DNA of 64,000 nt, taken from NCBI GenBank assembly GCA_021927905.1, contig BLLK01000040.1, positions 124,001 to 188,000 on the forward strand, read 5' to 3'. Origin of the DNA: Chaetoceros tenuissimus. Lineage: Eukaryota; Bacillariophyta; Thalassiosirophyceae; Chaetocerotales; Chaetocerotaceae. The position numbers and the translations under genes are program-made. The notes beneath the pieces are model-generated. The model searched no databases and was not told the DNA's origin. It saw nothing but the letters and a program-made list of their open reading frames with translations. Positions 36,027-46,993 of this stretch are shown in pieces (within the stretch, counting starts at the first letter, position 1; the number at the start of each line of letters is the position of its first letter).

Positions 36027-36840
36027 CTGATGGTGTAAAAATGAAAGAAGAAAAAAGCTTGTTAAAAGTTCAAACATTCTTAACACTCATTGAATTTTCA
36101 ATATCCAAAGTGTACCTTTTCTTCTTCTCATTGCCAACTTCTAACAGAGCTTCTTAGGGCACTCTTTGCAAGAATCCAAAACCTTCTTTCAAGAGAGCTG
36201 CTCAGTCAAGAAACTGATACTCATGCACAGGGAACAAAGTACTAACATCATGCAATTCAACATCTTTGAGCTGAACTCTTGAAGATTGGCACAAATTATT
36301 AATCACCATCAATTTCATTACATTGGCCCAAAGGTTCATGTCAATTGATACTGTTTTCTATTCTCTATGGCTTGGGGAAAGCCAATTTTCCATGTTCTGA
36401 AAACTACCTTGCCTCTCAAAGTGTGTTTTGTGCATAGCCTCCGTGGGACATTGACGGGGACAGAATAGATTTTAAGAAATCTTGTTGGTGGAAGCATGTA
36501 TTTGTGCAAGATGTCACACATTGCCTACAAATGAGAGTTGGTGGAGATGTACTCCCATACCACAATGATGCTGGCTCACCTGCAGCTTCACTTTTGAAAC
36601 AAAACTTATAGTTCACAGCACCATCTCTGAAACTCATAAGGATGCAACTTTTTTCACAGCTGACTTGAAAAATCAAATTTTGATGACTATAATGGAGTGC
36701 AAAGAATTCATGAGAGTACACTCAAAATATTGTTTGACAACTTTGAAGAAAAGTATAATATTGATGCTTTAGCAAATACAATCAAGATCATCTCCTCAAT
36801 GCGCTGAAGTTTAACTACAAGGCAAACATTATTGCAGTCC

Positions 36841-37328
36841 TAATCAATAGCACTAGTGTAATAGCTAGTAGCACTAATATAATAGCTACCTTTACTTTAA
36901 ACCCCAATGATATAAAATGAGTTGAACTTTCTCTTTTTTCTTAAAATTGATTGGGATTGATTCTTCTCATCAAATTGGTACAGACTTCCGATATATTTTT
37001 CAATTTGTAATTCTTCCTCACCTACCACATATTTGATATTTTTTACAAAACTAATTAAAACACGCTTTTTATTAGAAAGCAAATCTACTATTTCTTGCCA
37101 TCCTTGGAGTTCCTTCTGGTGTAGCTCTGCTTTTCTCTTCAAAAATCAATGAATGGCTCTGAAATCTAACCCAGTTTCTTACTTTCTTATGAAATCCCAG
37201 TTTTTTTTATAATGGCTATGAAACGGGTTATGTGTACAAAAACTGGCACAACTTAAACTGGTAAAAAACTGCCATAATCTCACAAAATTAGAGTTCTGAA
37301 AGCGCAATATAAATTATTAAAATTAGAT
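36841..37328. other. Spacer upstream of the glycosyltransferase-like gene
   Basis: AT-rich. A minus-strand frame of 81 codons at 36897-37142 (Lys-rich, MKRKAELHQKELQGWQ start) has no recognisable family. The proximal part would hold the promoter of the gene at 37329. Confidence 0.35.
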
Positions 37329-38399
37329 ATGATGAATGTAAATTGTTTTCAAAAGATCACTTATGTTTTTGCAGTATATTTTCTCTTCAGACAAATTTTG
37401 ATAGTCTATAAATCAAAGTCTAGACAAGATATTTTCAAAATTGGAACAAAACAAAAATTTTGTAACGCACCAGAGAATTCTCTTAATCAAATTGCAATTA
37501 CGATGCTGAATTTTTCAAGCCCATTTGGTTATTGACCTTGGACCCCCTATCTTTTCAAGCATCCAAAATACAATATCTCTAGCTCTGGAAGGATACGGGT
37601 TGAAACGTACACAGCTAAGACCAAGTAACTATCAGGAAAATATAACATTGATTGAAACAATGTTTGGAAAGTCATCATGTCCATTAATAGACGAACATTG
37701 CCAAAACAGATCACGAATAATATTACAAACTGAACAATATCTGAAGGTTTATTTATCCCTTTGTCATCATTCCCCAAATTGTAGCATTTTCGAATTTTCG
37801 GACTATAACTATCGAATTGCATCAACAGAAAAAAATTGACAGATTCTTTAGTATTACTTCCAATTATGCATCAGAGTCCAAGTCGGCTTACAAGTATAGT
37901 AGCAGCATCAGATAATGAAAGTCAAATATCCCTTGCTGATCGTCCATTTGACATAGTTTTTTTTGGATTAATAACAAAGCGAAGGAGGTTTCTTCTCGCT
38001 GAATCCGAAAAATATATGGCAGCACATCCTTATTCTTCAGTATTGGTTATGAAAACACGACCTCGGGAAATCTCATACATGATAAATGCTTATAAAAAAG
38101 CTAAAGTATGTATCATTGCTCACTCTTATTCCAATGTTTCTGGAGGCGAATATCATCGACTCACCGAGTTTGCAGAATTTGGATGTATTCCTGTCATGGA
38201 AGATTTTTCGGATAAAATTGGAATTAATCAGTATCGTCAATGTGCTTATTCTTTTTTTGCAAAACAAGACAATCTTTTCAAAACTGCAGAAGATGTATTT
38301 ACATTGATCAATGCAGGAAAAATTGGTTCTGATTTTTCTCATGTACAGTGGTGGAAAGAAGGTATTGCATGGGAGAAAATTCTATCAAATCTTGATTAA
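37329..38399 (+). pseudogene. Glycosyltransferase-like type II membrane protein, one frameshift
   Basis: Exon 1 37329-37461 begins MMNVNCFQKITYVFAVYFLF, a likely signal anchor. A 58-bp GT-AG intron (37462-37519, phase 1) leads to HLVIDLGPPIFSSIQN. At the seven-A run 37829-37835 the frame changes by one base (STEK into LTDSLVLLPIM), so one A may be missing. The rest reads FDIVFFGLITKRRRFLLAES, CIIAHSYSNVSGGEYHRLTE and FAEFGCIPVMEDFSDKIG, ending at TAA 38397-38399. The GEYHRLTEF..FGCIPV pattern resembles C-terminal nucleotide-sugar-binding parts of glycosyltransferases, but I cannot name a CAZy family. It is convergent with the next gene. Confidence 0.6.
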
Positions 38400-38595
38400 A
38401 AAAAAAAAGATCATTTTGTATAATGTACTTTTTATTTTAATTTTATAAACTCAAGACATAATATGTTGAGAATAGTTGGAGTCATTAAATACTCGTGTAC
38501 TTACTTGTAAACTAGAAAGAAAATGCTATGAAAAGATGCTAATACACTTGTTCTTATTATATGAATTGACACTTTGAACATAGAAAGATCCAATA
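38388..38595. repeat. 3' end and 3' UTR duplicated in inverted orientation at 55.8 kb
   Basis: From AATCTTGATTAA (last codons and stop of the gene) to about GATCCAATAG, this tract is the reverse complement of about 55768-55972 with a few mismatches. Confidence 0.85.
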
Positions 38596-38740
38596 GACAT
38601 TATATGTTGAGAATTCAGAAATAAAATCAGAAGCTAAAGAACTAAGAATTGAATCTGTTCAATTAAAATGTTTCCAATCTACGAGCGTTGGAAACTTGCA
38701 AGGACGCGATGAAACAAGTCTCAATCAAATATCATTGGAT

Positions 38741-40008
38741 TTAATGAGTATCATGTCTCGTTGTAACAAAGGTTTTGTTCATGAAACGAGTTATATTTAG
38801 CCCCTCAATTTGATTACCAATAGCATACGAGTGCACCAAAGAAGTATTCCCCAACAGGCCAGCCCAAATGAAAAATGTCGATCGTACACTTCCTACAATC
38901 TTTTTCTTTGTTTTGAGAAGAAAGCAGAAGTTCTGTTCACCACTTTGTCCACCTATAATGCGGACCCCTAATCCATTAGATTTCAAGACATTTGCAATAT
39001 TTTTGGTCTCTTCGTCATTGCAACATTGTCCCCAAATTTTGCATCACTAAAAAGTTCAATAAAGGTTTCATTTGCTCCCATTTCAGCAAAGCACAATGAT
39101 TTGTATCTTCGTGGCATTTCTCTTTTGAAATTACGGAAATGAAAGACTGTTTCATTTGCATAGGGCGACATGTCTGGATTGCAGCATTTAGGATTGTCCA
39201 TGTCAAACTGGAATAAATTCCGAAATCGGATAATCTGAGCTTTCTTGATATCATTCGAGGAAACCATTGCATTCTTGAGATAAATAAATGGTGAAGAAGG
39301 ATGAGTCCCAGTAGATGATCTGAATGTTGAGGAATGATCCAAAGCAAATCTGACAATTTCATCTGGATCTTCCATTGGTGATATCGGCTGGGAATCCATC
39401 AATGGTTTAAAATTTGGAGAATTGAAGAAAGAAAAATCAACTCCTCTAAACTTTGGGAAACATGATTGCATACTATTGTAACCATTTACCCATTTCCTGC
39501 GATCTTGATGTCGAAATCTTATATGTGAAGTTATGTTGAACTTTTCCTTTAATCTATGTGACACTGTATACATTCCCAAAATGCTAGGTAAGTACGTATG
39601 AAGAAATATGCATTCAAGCGTATCAGTATTATGGTGGCAAAAAGACAAAAGTAATCGCTTTACCAGTCACACTTACTATGATAAATGGTTTCCAATTTCT
39701 CCTCCTAGTTGACCAATGATTGTGATATTGAAATTATCCCTTGAGTTCAAACTTGAATTGATGGACCCAACAGCTCTAGAAATCTTATTTGCGAGGATCA
39801 ATTTGGAACGATTGTCAAAATTTGTATTGATCCTTGACGAATTTGTAGAATCTTTCTTCCGAAAGGACTTATACACTTTGGTTGCTGGAGCATTTGAAGC
39901 TTTTAGTTCAGTGGTGTAAGCAGATCCAAGATAGTTTTGGTCGGAATAAATTTCTCTTGTAATAAATACAACTAGACAAAAAATTATAAGACGAACAAGA
40001 GAAGTCAT
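38741..40008 (-). pseudogene. GGEIGN-motif secretory type II membrane protein, one frameshift
   Basis: Exon 1 (39677-40008) starts MTSLVRLIIFCLVVFIT, a signal anchor, and ends FNITIIGQLGGEIGNHLSY. A 93-bp intron (39584-39676, GTAAGT...CCTAG) joins it to ILGMYTVSHRLKEKFNI. The frame holds to GDNVA at about 39027, where one base appears to be missing; it resumes as NDEETKNIANVLKSNGLG and ends at 38741. In all about 391 codons. The GQLGGEIGNHL block recalls uncharacterised stramenopile proteins with a sugar-nucleotide-transferase flavour. The function is unknown. It is divergent from the DUF268 gene and convergent with the gene before it. Confidence 0.6.
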
Positions 40009-40310
40009 GACAAAATAATACTAGCTTCCTTGAAACTTTGTAGAATGCATTTCTTATGTAGATAAATTCACGTTTCTTTCATTTCTTTCGTTTCTACAGA
40101 CACTGTTTTTCGTGGTGTATTTTATGTAAATTTGAGTAGTAGTATCAAGTATCAGAGAATAGGTGGCCGTCTGTGGCGATTGCCGAGCTCTGCTAGCTAG
40201 CCAGATAGGGAGATTTCACACTGAAGAGACCATCAACAACATACATGTACCATTCTACTACTTCAACTACGTACACAATACTTCAAAACTCCAGGTTGTG
40301 TTGTGTAAAT
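40009..40310. promoter_or_regulatory. Divergent promoter region between two broken genes
   Basis: About 300 bp separate the start of the minus-strand gene at 40008 from the first plausible ATG of the DUF268 gene at 40311. No motif is distinctive enough to name. The role is inferred from gene orientation. Confidence 0.35.
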
Positions 40311-41649
40311 ATGGACCATGGACCCCAGAAAGGATTTGGATTTTGCGAATCAAAATTATTGTCACGATCGAATCAGAGGGTATGTTTATGTTTTGCCGGA
40401 GTGCTATATTGTCCATTGATACGTACTTGCAACAATTGGCAAACATGAAGGAGAAAAAAAGAAGATGGAACCGCTCACTGTTACTTAAAAGTACAAGTGA
40501 AAGTAGTAAACTAAAGCCTCATGCTGTTCCTCTGTTACCACTAGTTAATCAAGAAAAGAATTATACCATTCAAGATCAGTGGAAATTAGATCTTTTAGCA
40601 AGACTTCAAAACATTAGTATCAAGTGCAAATCCTTGTGTACTATAAATAATATGGATGAGTATACCCAAAAAGCAATAGTTGTAGATACTTTTACTAATA
40701 CAAAAGATCGGCAAGATAATTTAGCAACAAATTCCATCAAGAAAGCATATGTTACACTCCAAGCTTCTGTTGATTGTAAATCTTTATTTCAAATGAATGA
40801 GCTTGATGCTGGAGATAGAACATTTCCTTACCCGATTCCTGAAGAGATAGTTTCTCTCTTCACTTTGAATGGAACAAACCCAATCCAATATAGGAAATGG
40901 TGGCAAACTGCTACGTAGGAGGAGCAGCAATGGAGAATGTTTGGACTAAAGAAACAATACATGAAATGCTCCAATCTCTCAGTAACAGCACTACGAAAGG
41001 TACATATGGGGTTGATGTCGCAAAAGAATTGAGAGATCTTATCAAGTCCAAGATGGATATTAGTGGTAAATCTGTACTGATCATAGGCAGTGAAAGACCA
41101 TGGCTGGAAGTCATTACACTGTATGCAGGTGTTTTGAAAGTGATCACATTGAATATGGGAGAATTGTCTCGCAACATCCTCTCATCGATACATATACTCC
41201 TGATGAATTTCGTAGTGCTTACCTAAATGGATCTTTACCAACATTTGATGTTATTTTGAGCTATTCATCGCTTGAGCACTCAGGCCTCGGAAGGTATGGG
41301 GATGCGCTAAATCCATGGGTTGATATTCTTTCCTTGGCAAGGGCATGGTGTACCACAAAAGAGGGAGGGCAGTTGCTATAAATATATAACACAAGATTAC
41401 TAAGATTATGAATACCTAAAAAGGTTTCGTCTTACAGGGCAGTTGCTATAAGGGTTACCAACAGGAAAAGATCATATAAGGTTCAATGCTCATAGATGTT
41501 ATGGGAATATTTGTTGACCTCTCATAAGCATAAATTGGGAGCCAATTGATGCAGTCGCTGATTTTGATAAAGGGAGGCAGACACAAGGAGGCAGGTATTC
41601 CACATATATTTTGCAAAGTTGTTCAAAATTAGTTACTGCAATTAACTGA
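40311..41649 (+). pseudogene. DUF268 family protein, several single-base frameshifts and a 70-bp insertion
   Basis: A possible start at 40311 is followed by a hydrophobic RVCLCFAGVLYCPLI; the exact 5' structure is unclear. The DUF268 part is clear: ENVWTKETIHEML, SGKSVLIIGSERPWLEVITL, EYGRIVSQHPLID, FDVILSYSSLEHSGLGRYGD, GLPTGKDHIRFNAHRCYG and a C-terminus ending at TGA 41647. Frame changes occur near 40905 (ACG/TAGG) and near 41155 (TTGAAT where TTGGAAT is expected). At 41382 a 70-bp insertion with a 16-bp duplicated end breaks GGQLL from GLPTG. DUF268 proteins are methyltransferase-like in fold; the substrate is unknown. Confidence 0.7.
41366..41451. repeat. 16-bp direct repeat flanking a 54-bp insert in the DUF268 gene
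   Basis: AGGGCAGTTGCTATAA at 41366-41381 and 41436-41451. Removing one repeat and the insert restores the continuity of the DUF268 motif. The repeat length is close to the 17-bp target duplications of the LINEs in this window. Confidence 0.8.
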
Positions 41650-41739
41650 GCAATGACACAGGAAGCCAATATACAACATTATACAATTAGATCAAAGCAA
41701 CCTAAAATCTAAAAAGTATATTTGTTCCTCTTTGTCATT

Positions 41740-43258
41740 CTAGGCATTTGTAGGAAGTATCTCCCCATTCACACCGAAGTATCGTTTCTCAACGGGTATA
41801 TTTTCATCTAATTTTTCAAAATCACTTATTCTTGGATAATACGGAGACTCCCGGATCTTTTGCTTTCCAACTTTTATCACGCCAACATCACGTAACAAAT
41901 CTTGACTCTGGCTCAAACCTCTTCTATCAACAAATTCGTTCAACCATCCTTGCATATGATATATCGGCTTTCCATAGTCTAAAAGCCCTTTCTTGTTGAA
42001 TTTAGCTCTTGTTCGTCTAGCATCTTCTCTAGCATTGTCTGTCCAAGATATGAAATATGTAAATAAAATCGCGAAAAAATGAGACAATGGTTGATAACCA
42101 AAATTGCTACTGCACTTACAATGTTCCCAAGACCCAATGTAGTGATGAACCATCAATGGTTTGTTCTCAAAGACAATATTTGCATGCTTACATACATCAC
42201 GCACAGGTCGGTGTACATTTTTCACATGAAACATCTGATCAAAGTTTATCTTTTCTAGATTCATAATCACCTTTACCAGCATTTGGACTAGCATGGCGGA
42301 AGAATCGCAATGTATTGAACATCATAGGTTTAAATTGTCTTCCGGGAAGTTTACGATGTAATAAAGATGCATCTTTTTCATCTACAGCAGAAAAGGTAAG
42401 TCTGGACATTAAATGACAACCTCCCTGAATGAAGCTTGTGTTGGTATTATCAATTGCTGTACTCGTGGAAATCTCATTTTCTTTTCGATTTATATAGTCC
42501 AATAAAGTTTGATTGTCACTCAACACAGGTTCATGACCACCGTACACATTATTTGCAATGTATTCATCTGTATCAATCATTATCAGCCATTTTCGTCCTC
42601 TGGCCTTTTGATGCTTCATGCATTCTGAAAAAAATCTTCGCTGTCTGATACGATGTTGTTGGATGGGATCTACCGTAGAAGTATCTATTTCTAACCGAAA
42701 ATGAGCATCATTCCATAGAACAATATCCATACCTGTTTCATTTCGAAATTTATCTAATATATATTTGGGCGACGTTGTGCTTTCGCTATCCACCCTAACA
42801 ACAAGATATTGAAGTGGTAATTTCAAGTAATGGTATGCAAGCCATTCTGGTAGCTTTTCATTTTCATCTTTAATCAAAAGACACATGGCAGCCATCTATA
42901 CTTTGTTTTTTCCTACCTGGACCATCTAGTCTGTGTCTGGCACTAAAGATACCACTGTCATCTATGTTTCTATTTTCCTCTTCCTGTTCAAATGAAAGAA
43001 TTGAATTTTTCATATCTGTTGAATCAATTACAAAATTTTGAATTACATGATGATGATGAAGTGAAAATTAACAGCAGTGCTGTTATGACGACACTCATAT
43101 AATGCACCATCAAATTTAAAGTAGGTTGATGGTGATTGCAGACGACTCGTTGATAATACCATAACAATGTCTAATTCGGTACTGAATTCTGATCCAGAAT
43201 TAAAGATGCGTAAGTACTCGTACTTACTACTAATACACAAAGAATTGAGAGCAGGCAA
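41740..43258 (-). pseudogene. GT92-like glycosyltransferase with frameshifts
   Basis: Read on the minus strand. The N-terminal part at about 43258-43043 has STYFKFDGALYECRHNSTA, and a second piece near 42930 has ARHRLDGPG. The GT core runs from 42895: MCLLIKDENEKLPEWLAYHY, YLVVRVDSESTTSP, then WLIMIDTDEYI (DxD-like) and RFFRHASPNAGK. One extra G near 42270 shifts the frame before INFDQMFHVKNVHRPV. An 81-bp intron (42039-42119) splits HYIGSWEHY from NAREDARR. The end is at 41740. This fits GT92/GT2-like Golgi transferases. Joins between the N-terminal pieces could not be proved; at least one more single-base change lies near 42896. Confidence 0.65.
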
Positions 43259-43840
43259 ATCTTCGAGTTTTTCCGGGTCTTATGTACACTACTAACGGAT
43301 ACAGCAAATCGATATGTTCATTTCATAAAAAATTGTTGTAGAAATACAAAACTATGGGATATATGTGTTCTATATGAATGTAAATATTTTGCATGGGATG
43401 AATATAGTTTTCATGGATTCTTCTCCTAGTTTGAATTTTCTGGTATGGAAAAGTAGGAGGAAATGACGTAGAAAAAAAGCCAAAAAACAAAAAATATCAG
43501 ATGGCTTAGTAGTGCAATAAACGTGCTACAGAGTCCGTTGTGCTGCCTAATATGGTTGTCTAGAGTATATACAAGACTTGTAAAACGGCAGTTTCATTGA
43601 AAATTATGTAGTATGAGGTCTAATTGGGGTTTATTTAGACTTGTATGAAAATGAGTCTTTTTGGAATTTTGGCGAAGAAGCTATCAAAAACCTCGAGTTT
43701 CCAACATGTGTAGCCAATGCTCTCAATGTACTTCGACACTACCCTTGCGATTGCTTCAACTCAATCAACTCATGTTCCATGGCAGAATGATCATTTCTAA
43801 ATTGTTCATAAGCACCTGGTATGTTGGATGGGTGAAGATA
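43259..43840. other. Spacer, no gene seen
   Basis: AT-rich tract between the GT92-like gene and the gypsy element. Short frames are present but nothing recognisable. The last five bases before the element (ATAAG, 43841-43845) are its target site. Confidence 0.4.
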
Positions 43841-43845
43841 ATAAG

Positions 43846-44054
43846 TGCCTAAGATATCTATAGTGGGTAAGTTAATTGTGATTAGATTAGCTATTTAAAA
43901 AGAGTTCATTGGCTTCTCGACAGAGAGCACAACGCTTCTCAAAAGATTTGCTTCAACAAGACTTTATCGCTGAAGGGACTATTGTAGCATAAGAATATGG
44001 CACGATCAGGTCATTTAGCCAATTATAAATATCCATATCAGAGTATCTATGGTA
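43846..44054 (-). repeat. 3' LTR of the gypsy element
   Basis: 209 bp, preceded on the + strand by ATAAG. On the element's strand a purine-rich GTGGAGGACCC stands directly before it. It lacks about 12 bp present in the 5' LTR. Confidence 0.9.
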
Positions 44055-44104
44055 GGGTCCTCCACAATCTGTGCAGTGACCTAAAATAAACTAAAATGAA
44101 TTGT

Positions 44105-46897
44105 CTATTCTTTGTATGGTTCAATACGTCGTATTGATAATCTATCTTGAGTAACACCCTTCTGGATTGTCACTGTACCATTGTTATGAATGGCAAGGAT
44201 CTGGTATGGATCACTCTTCTTCTTAGAAAACTTTCTAAGGATACCATTAGTCTTCTTGAGAACTCTGTCTCCTACTTGATATTGATGTGAAATGCGTGCA
44301 GCATTTTCTCTTTCATTATCGCGAGCAAACTGCTTGCGTTTTCTTTCAATAATTGCTTTCCCGTCGATTGCCTTAGATAAATTAAACATCATATCCCTTC
44401 TGAATACAAGTTGTGCAGGCGCCGCTTGCAATGTTGAGTGGTACGAAGCTCGTACTGCCCAAGCAACTGAACTTAAAATAGGTCCCCAAGGATCTATGTA
44501 ATCAAATTCATAACTATCTAGTTGTTTTGTTTTTATCATATTTTGTACTACTTGATGAACTCTTTCAACGGGTGAATTAACTTGCGGATTCTCCGCTTTG
44601 GTAGGTCTTGGCTTTATATCAAAATCTCATAAACTGCAATTTAAATTCAGAGCCGTTGTCACACTACTCACCCATGTTTGTTCAAATATCAAGCTAATTC
44701 TAGCTGATGTTTTGTCAATAAACTATAATATGGTACTTTTGCAATCTCGAACCATCTGGTTGCAGGATCTAGCATCATCATACAAGTGAGCTTCAGCTCT
44801 ACTTCTTTCACTTCACCACCAGGCTGTATCTGCTTAGCTGTTACTGAATATGGACTGATCAGGTCTACATGCACCGTCCTCCATGGTACTAATTCTTTTA
44901 TTGTCTTTGCAGGTATAAGACAATATCTGCGCTTATTTTTATATTGTTGACAGACTCCGCAAGTCTTTATGAAATCTTTAGCTTGGTTGGAAAGTCCTTT
45001 CCAATAGCATGTTTCTTTTATCGTGTTACCTAGATGATCTCCTCCAGGGTGATTTAAGTAATGGTGATACCAATGAAGAGTACTCTCTCTTAGGGTCTCT
45101 GGAACATATACTTTGTTCTCATACATTATAAGCTCGACTCAATCGAGTTCCTTAAGTTTGTATTCAGAATCCTTTTCATCTAAAAGTTTCTTTATTTTGG
45201 AATTTCTTTTCTTCAATTCCTTTTGTTGTTCTTCACGGAGTAATTTCTTCTCCAATGGGAAATCAGCTTGAATACTTCGTACTCGTCTGTTTGCAAATAG
45301 TTCTTGTACTTTAGTGTCGGTGGATTCAATCTCGTCCTCCTCAACATTGTTGCTTTTCAAGCGACTAAGTGTATCAGCTATAATGTTGTCAACACTGGCA
45401 ATATGTATAATATTAGGTCCAAACTCTTTAAGTAGTAGTCTCCATCGCATAACTCTTTGAGATTCACTCAAGGTTGCTTCATAAACTAAATTTTTGTGAT
45501 CTGAGTAGACATTAATCTCATATCCAAACAGAATATTTCAAAATTGTTTCAAACATTCAACAATAGAGAGAAGTTCCTTCTTGGTCTTGGTGTAATTTTG
45601 TTGTGACTTCGATAGTTGTCGACAATGCAATAGGCTTTCTGTTTTGACTAATGACAGCACCAAGCTGTTTATCAGATGCGTCTGTATGTATGTCGAATGA
45701 CTTACTCCAATCAGGGTAAGTCAAGAAAACTTCTTCTGTAACCATTTGTTTAAGTTGGATGAATGCTTCATCCATTTCTTCTGTCCAAGTAATTTTCATT
45801 TTACCTCTCTTACCAGCTGCAGCATTGATGAGTGGTGATAGGATATGAGAGTGTCTCCTCCACATATCTCTGCAGAATTGTATCATACTGACATGAGATT
45901 TCATTTCTTTTGCTGTTTGAGGTTTATGAAGATCAATGATCCCCTGTATAACCTAGGTAAGGAATCTCCTGTAATCCAAAGCTGCATTTTGGAGCATTGA
46001 CTTTCAGTTCTGCATTTTCAAATCTCTGAAAGATCTCTTCCAGTTGTAATAAATGCTCTTCAAAAGTTCCATTTCCGATGCAAAGAATGTCATCAATGTA
46101 CGCATAAATCTTTGACTGAAATACGTCACCTGAGACAACCATTCAGATTTACCAAATTCAGTAACGATGGTAGTAAAGCAGAAGGATTGTATAGTATCCC
46201 ATATTGAGATCCAATGCCGACGCAAAGGTGAATCCCTCTAATTGTTGTAAAGTATCCGCGATTCTTGGAATTGGAAAAGGCTTCCAAACTACCTGTCCAT
46301 TAACCTTCCAGAAATCTGTCACAAATCTAACAGTTCCTTCCTTCTTTGGAATAATAAATATGGGAGTCCCCCATTCTGACTCATGTACTACTTCAAGTAC
46401 TCCTATTTTTACGAGTCTTTCTAACTCTTTCTTGAAAGTTTCTTTATTAATCTTTGGAACTGGGTACCATCTGGAATTGACCGCTTTAGCTCCTTCTTTT
46501 AATTGTATTTTTACTGGATCTGTTTTCCAACGTCCAAGTGTTCCATCGAACAGTGATTCAAATTTCTTTAAGGTTTTAAGAAGCTTCTGCTTCTGTTCTC
46601 TATTCAAAGATGTGGCACTCTGTACAACTTCTTCTTTGCTTTTTCATTAGTTTTGCTCCATCCCGATAGCTTCCAGGAAGGCTTGTACGATTTCTTCTTT
46701 GATAATTGAGCGCCTTCGTCAAATAGAATCAACATATTTGATTTCAGTTCTTCATACTTATCATTTGGATTATAGACAGTTGCTAACGAGACTGCTGTAG
46801 CATCTCTTGGAGCTTCCAAGGGATTATATTTTGATATTTTATTTTTATTCATACGTCTAGAAATCATTCTATCAAATTTATTAGAAAAGGAAAACAT
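44105..46897 (-). pseudogene. pol: Gypsy Pol (RT, RNase H, integrase) with multiple frameshifts
   Basis: Read from right to left. The RT region has VKIQLKEGAKAVNSRWYPVP, EWGTPIFIIPKKEG, RFVTDFWKVNG and YAYIDDILCIGNG (active site, about 46098-46136). RNase H is marked by FDIHTDASDKQLGAVIS (about 45660-45710). The integrase HHCC zinc finger shows HWYHHYLNH ... CGVCQQYKNK (44940-45075), then WRTVHVDLISPY. The C-terminal region with LDSYEFDYIDPWGP and YQVGDRVLKKTNG ends at 44105. Frames change at least five times. Confidence 0.9.
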
Positions 46898-46993
46898 CTT
46901 TAAACTTTTCTTTACTTTTATTTTTCTACTTTTACCTACTTTCTTTGCAGGAAGGACATGTTCTGGTATTGACTTCCGTTTGGGTTGGTGTAA

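Larger units (their letters stand above)
33720..36840 (+). pseudogene. Decayed Copia remnant (Gag, linker, RT fragments)
   Basis: Gag-like reading starts at MQPDTLTTPAGTTAAQIL (33729), with LYLIDKTWHVTEEI (about 34096) further on. A zinc-knuckle-like CYTxxACNHKSSECKNKAQG segment (about 34790-34850) identifies Gag. A Ser/Pro-coding repeat and a MITE-like insertion follow. RT appears at about 36510-36720 as DVTHCLQMRVGGDVLPYHND, DAGSPAASLLKQNL and ATFFTADLKN. Stops and frame changes occur throughout. Integrase was not identified and may be lost. Confidence 0.65.

Noticed and set aside
36897-37142. 81-codon Lys-rich minus-strand frame
   Set aside because: ATG-started and open, but with no recognisable family, no intron partner and AT-rich composition. 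Too weak to call a gene.
41382-41451. Insert considered as a spliceosomal intron
   Set aside because: The right end looks like an acceptor, but no GT donor lies at a position that would restore the frame.
37329-43258. Single-base indels considered as pure sequencing error
   Set aside because: Not excluded, but the long open frames elsewhere (4-kb Copia Pol, 2.5-kb PI4K exon) show no such indels, so a real loss of function is at least as likely.
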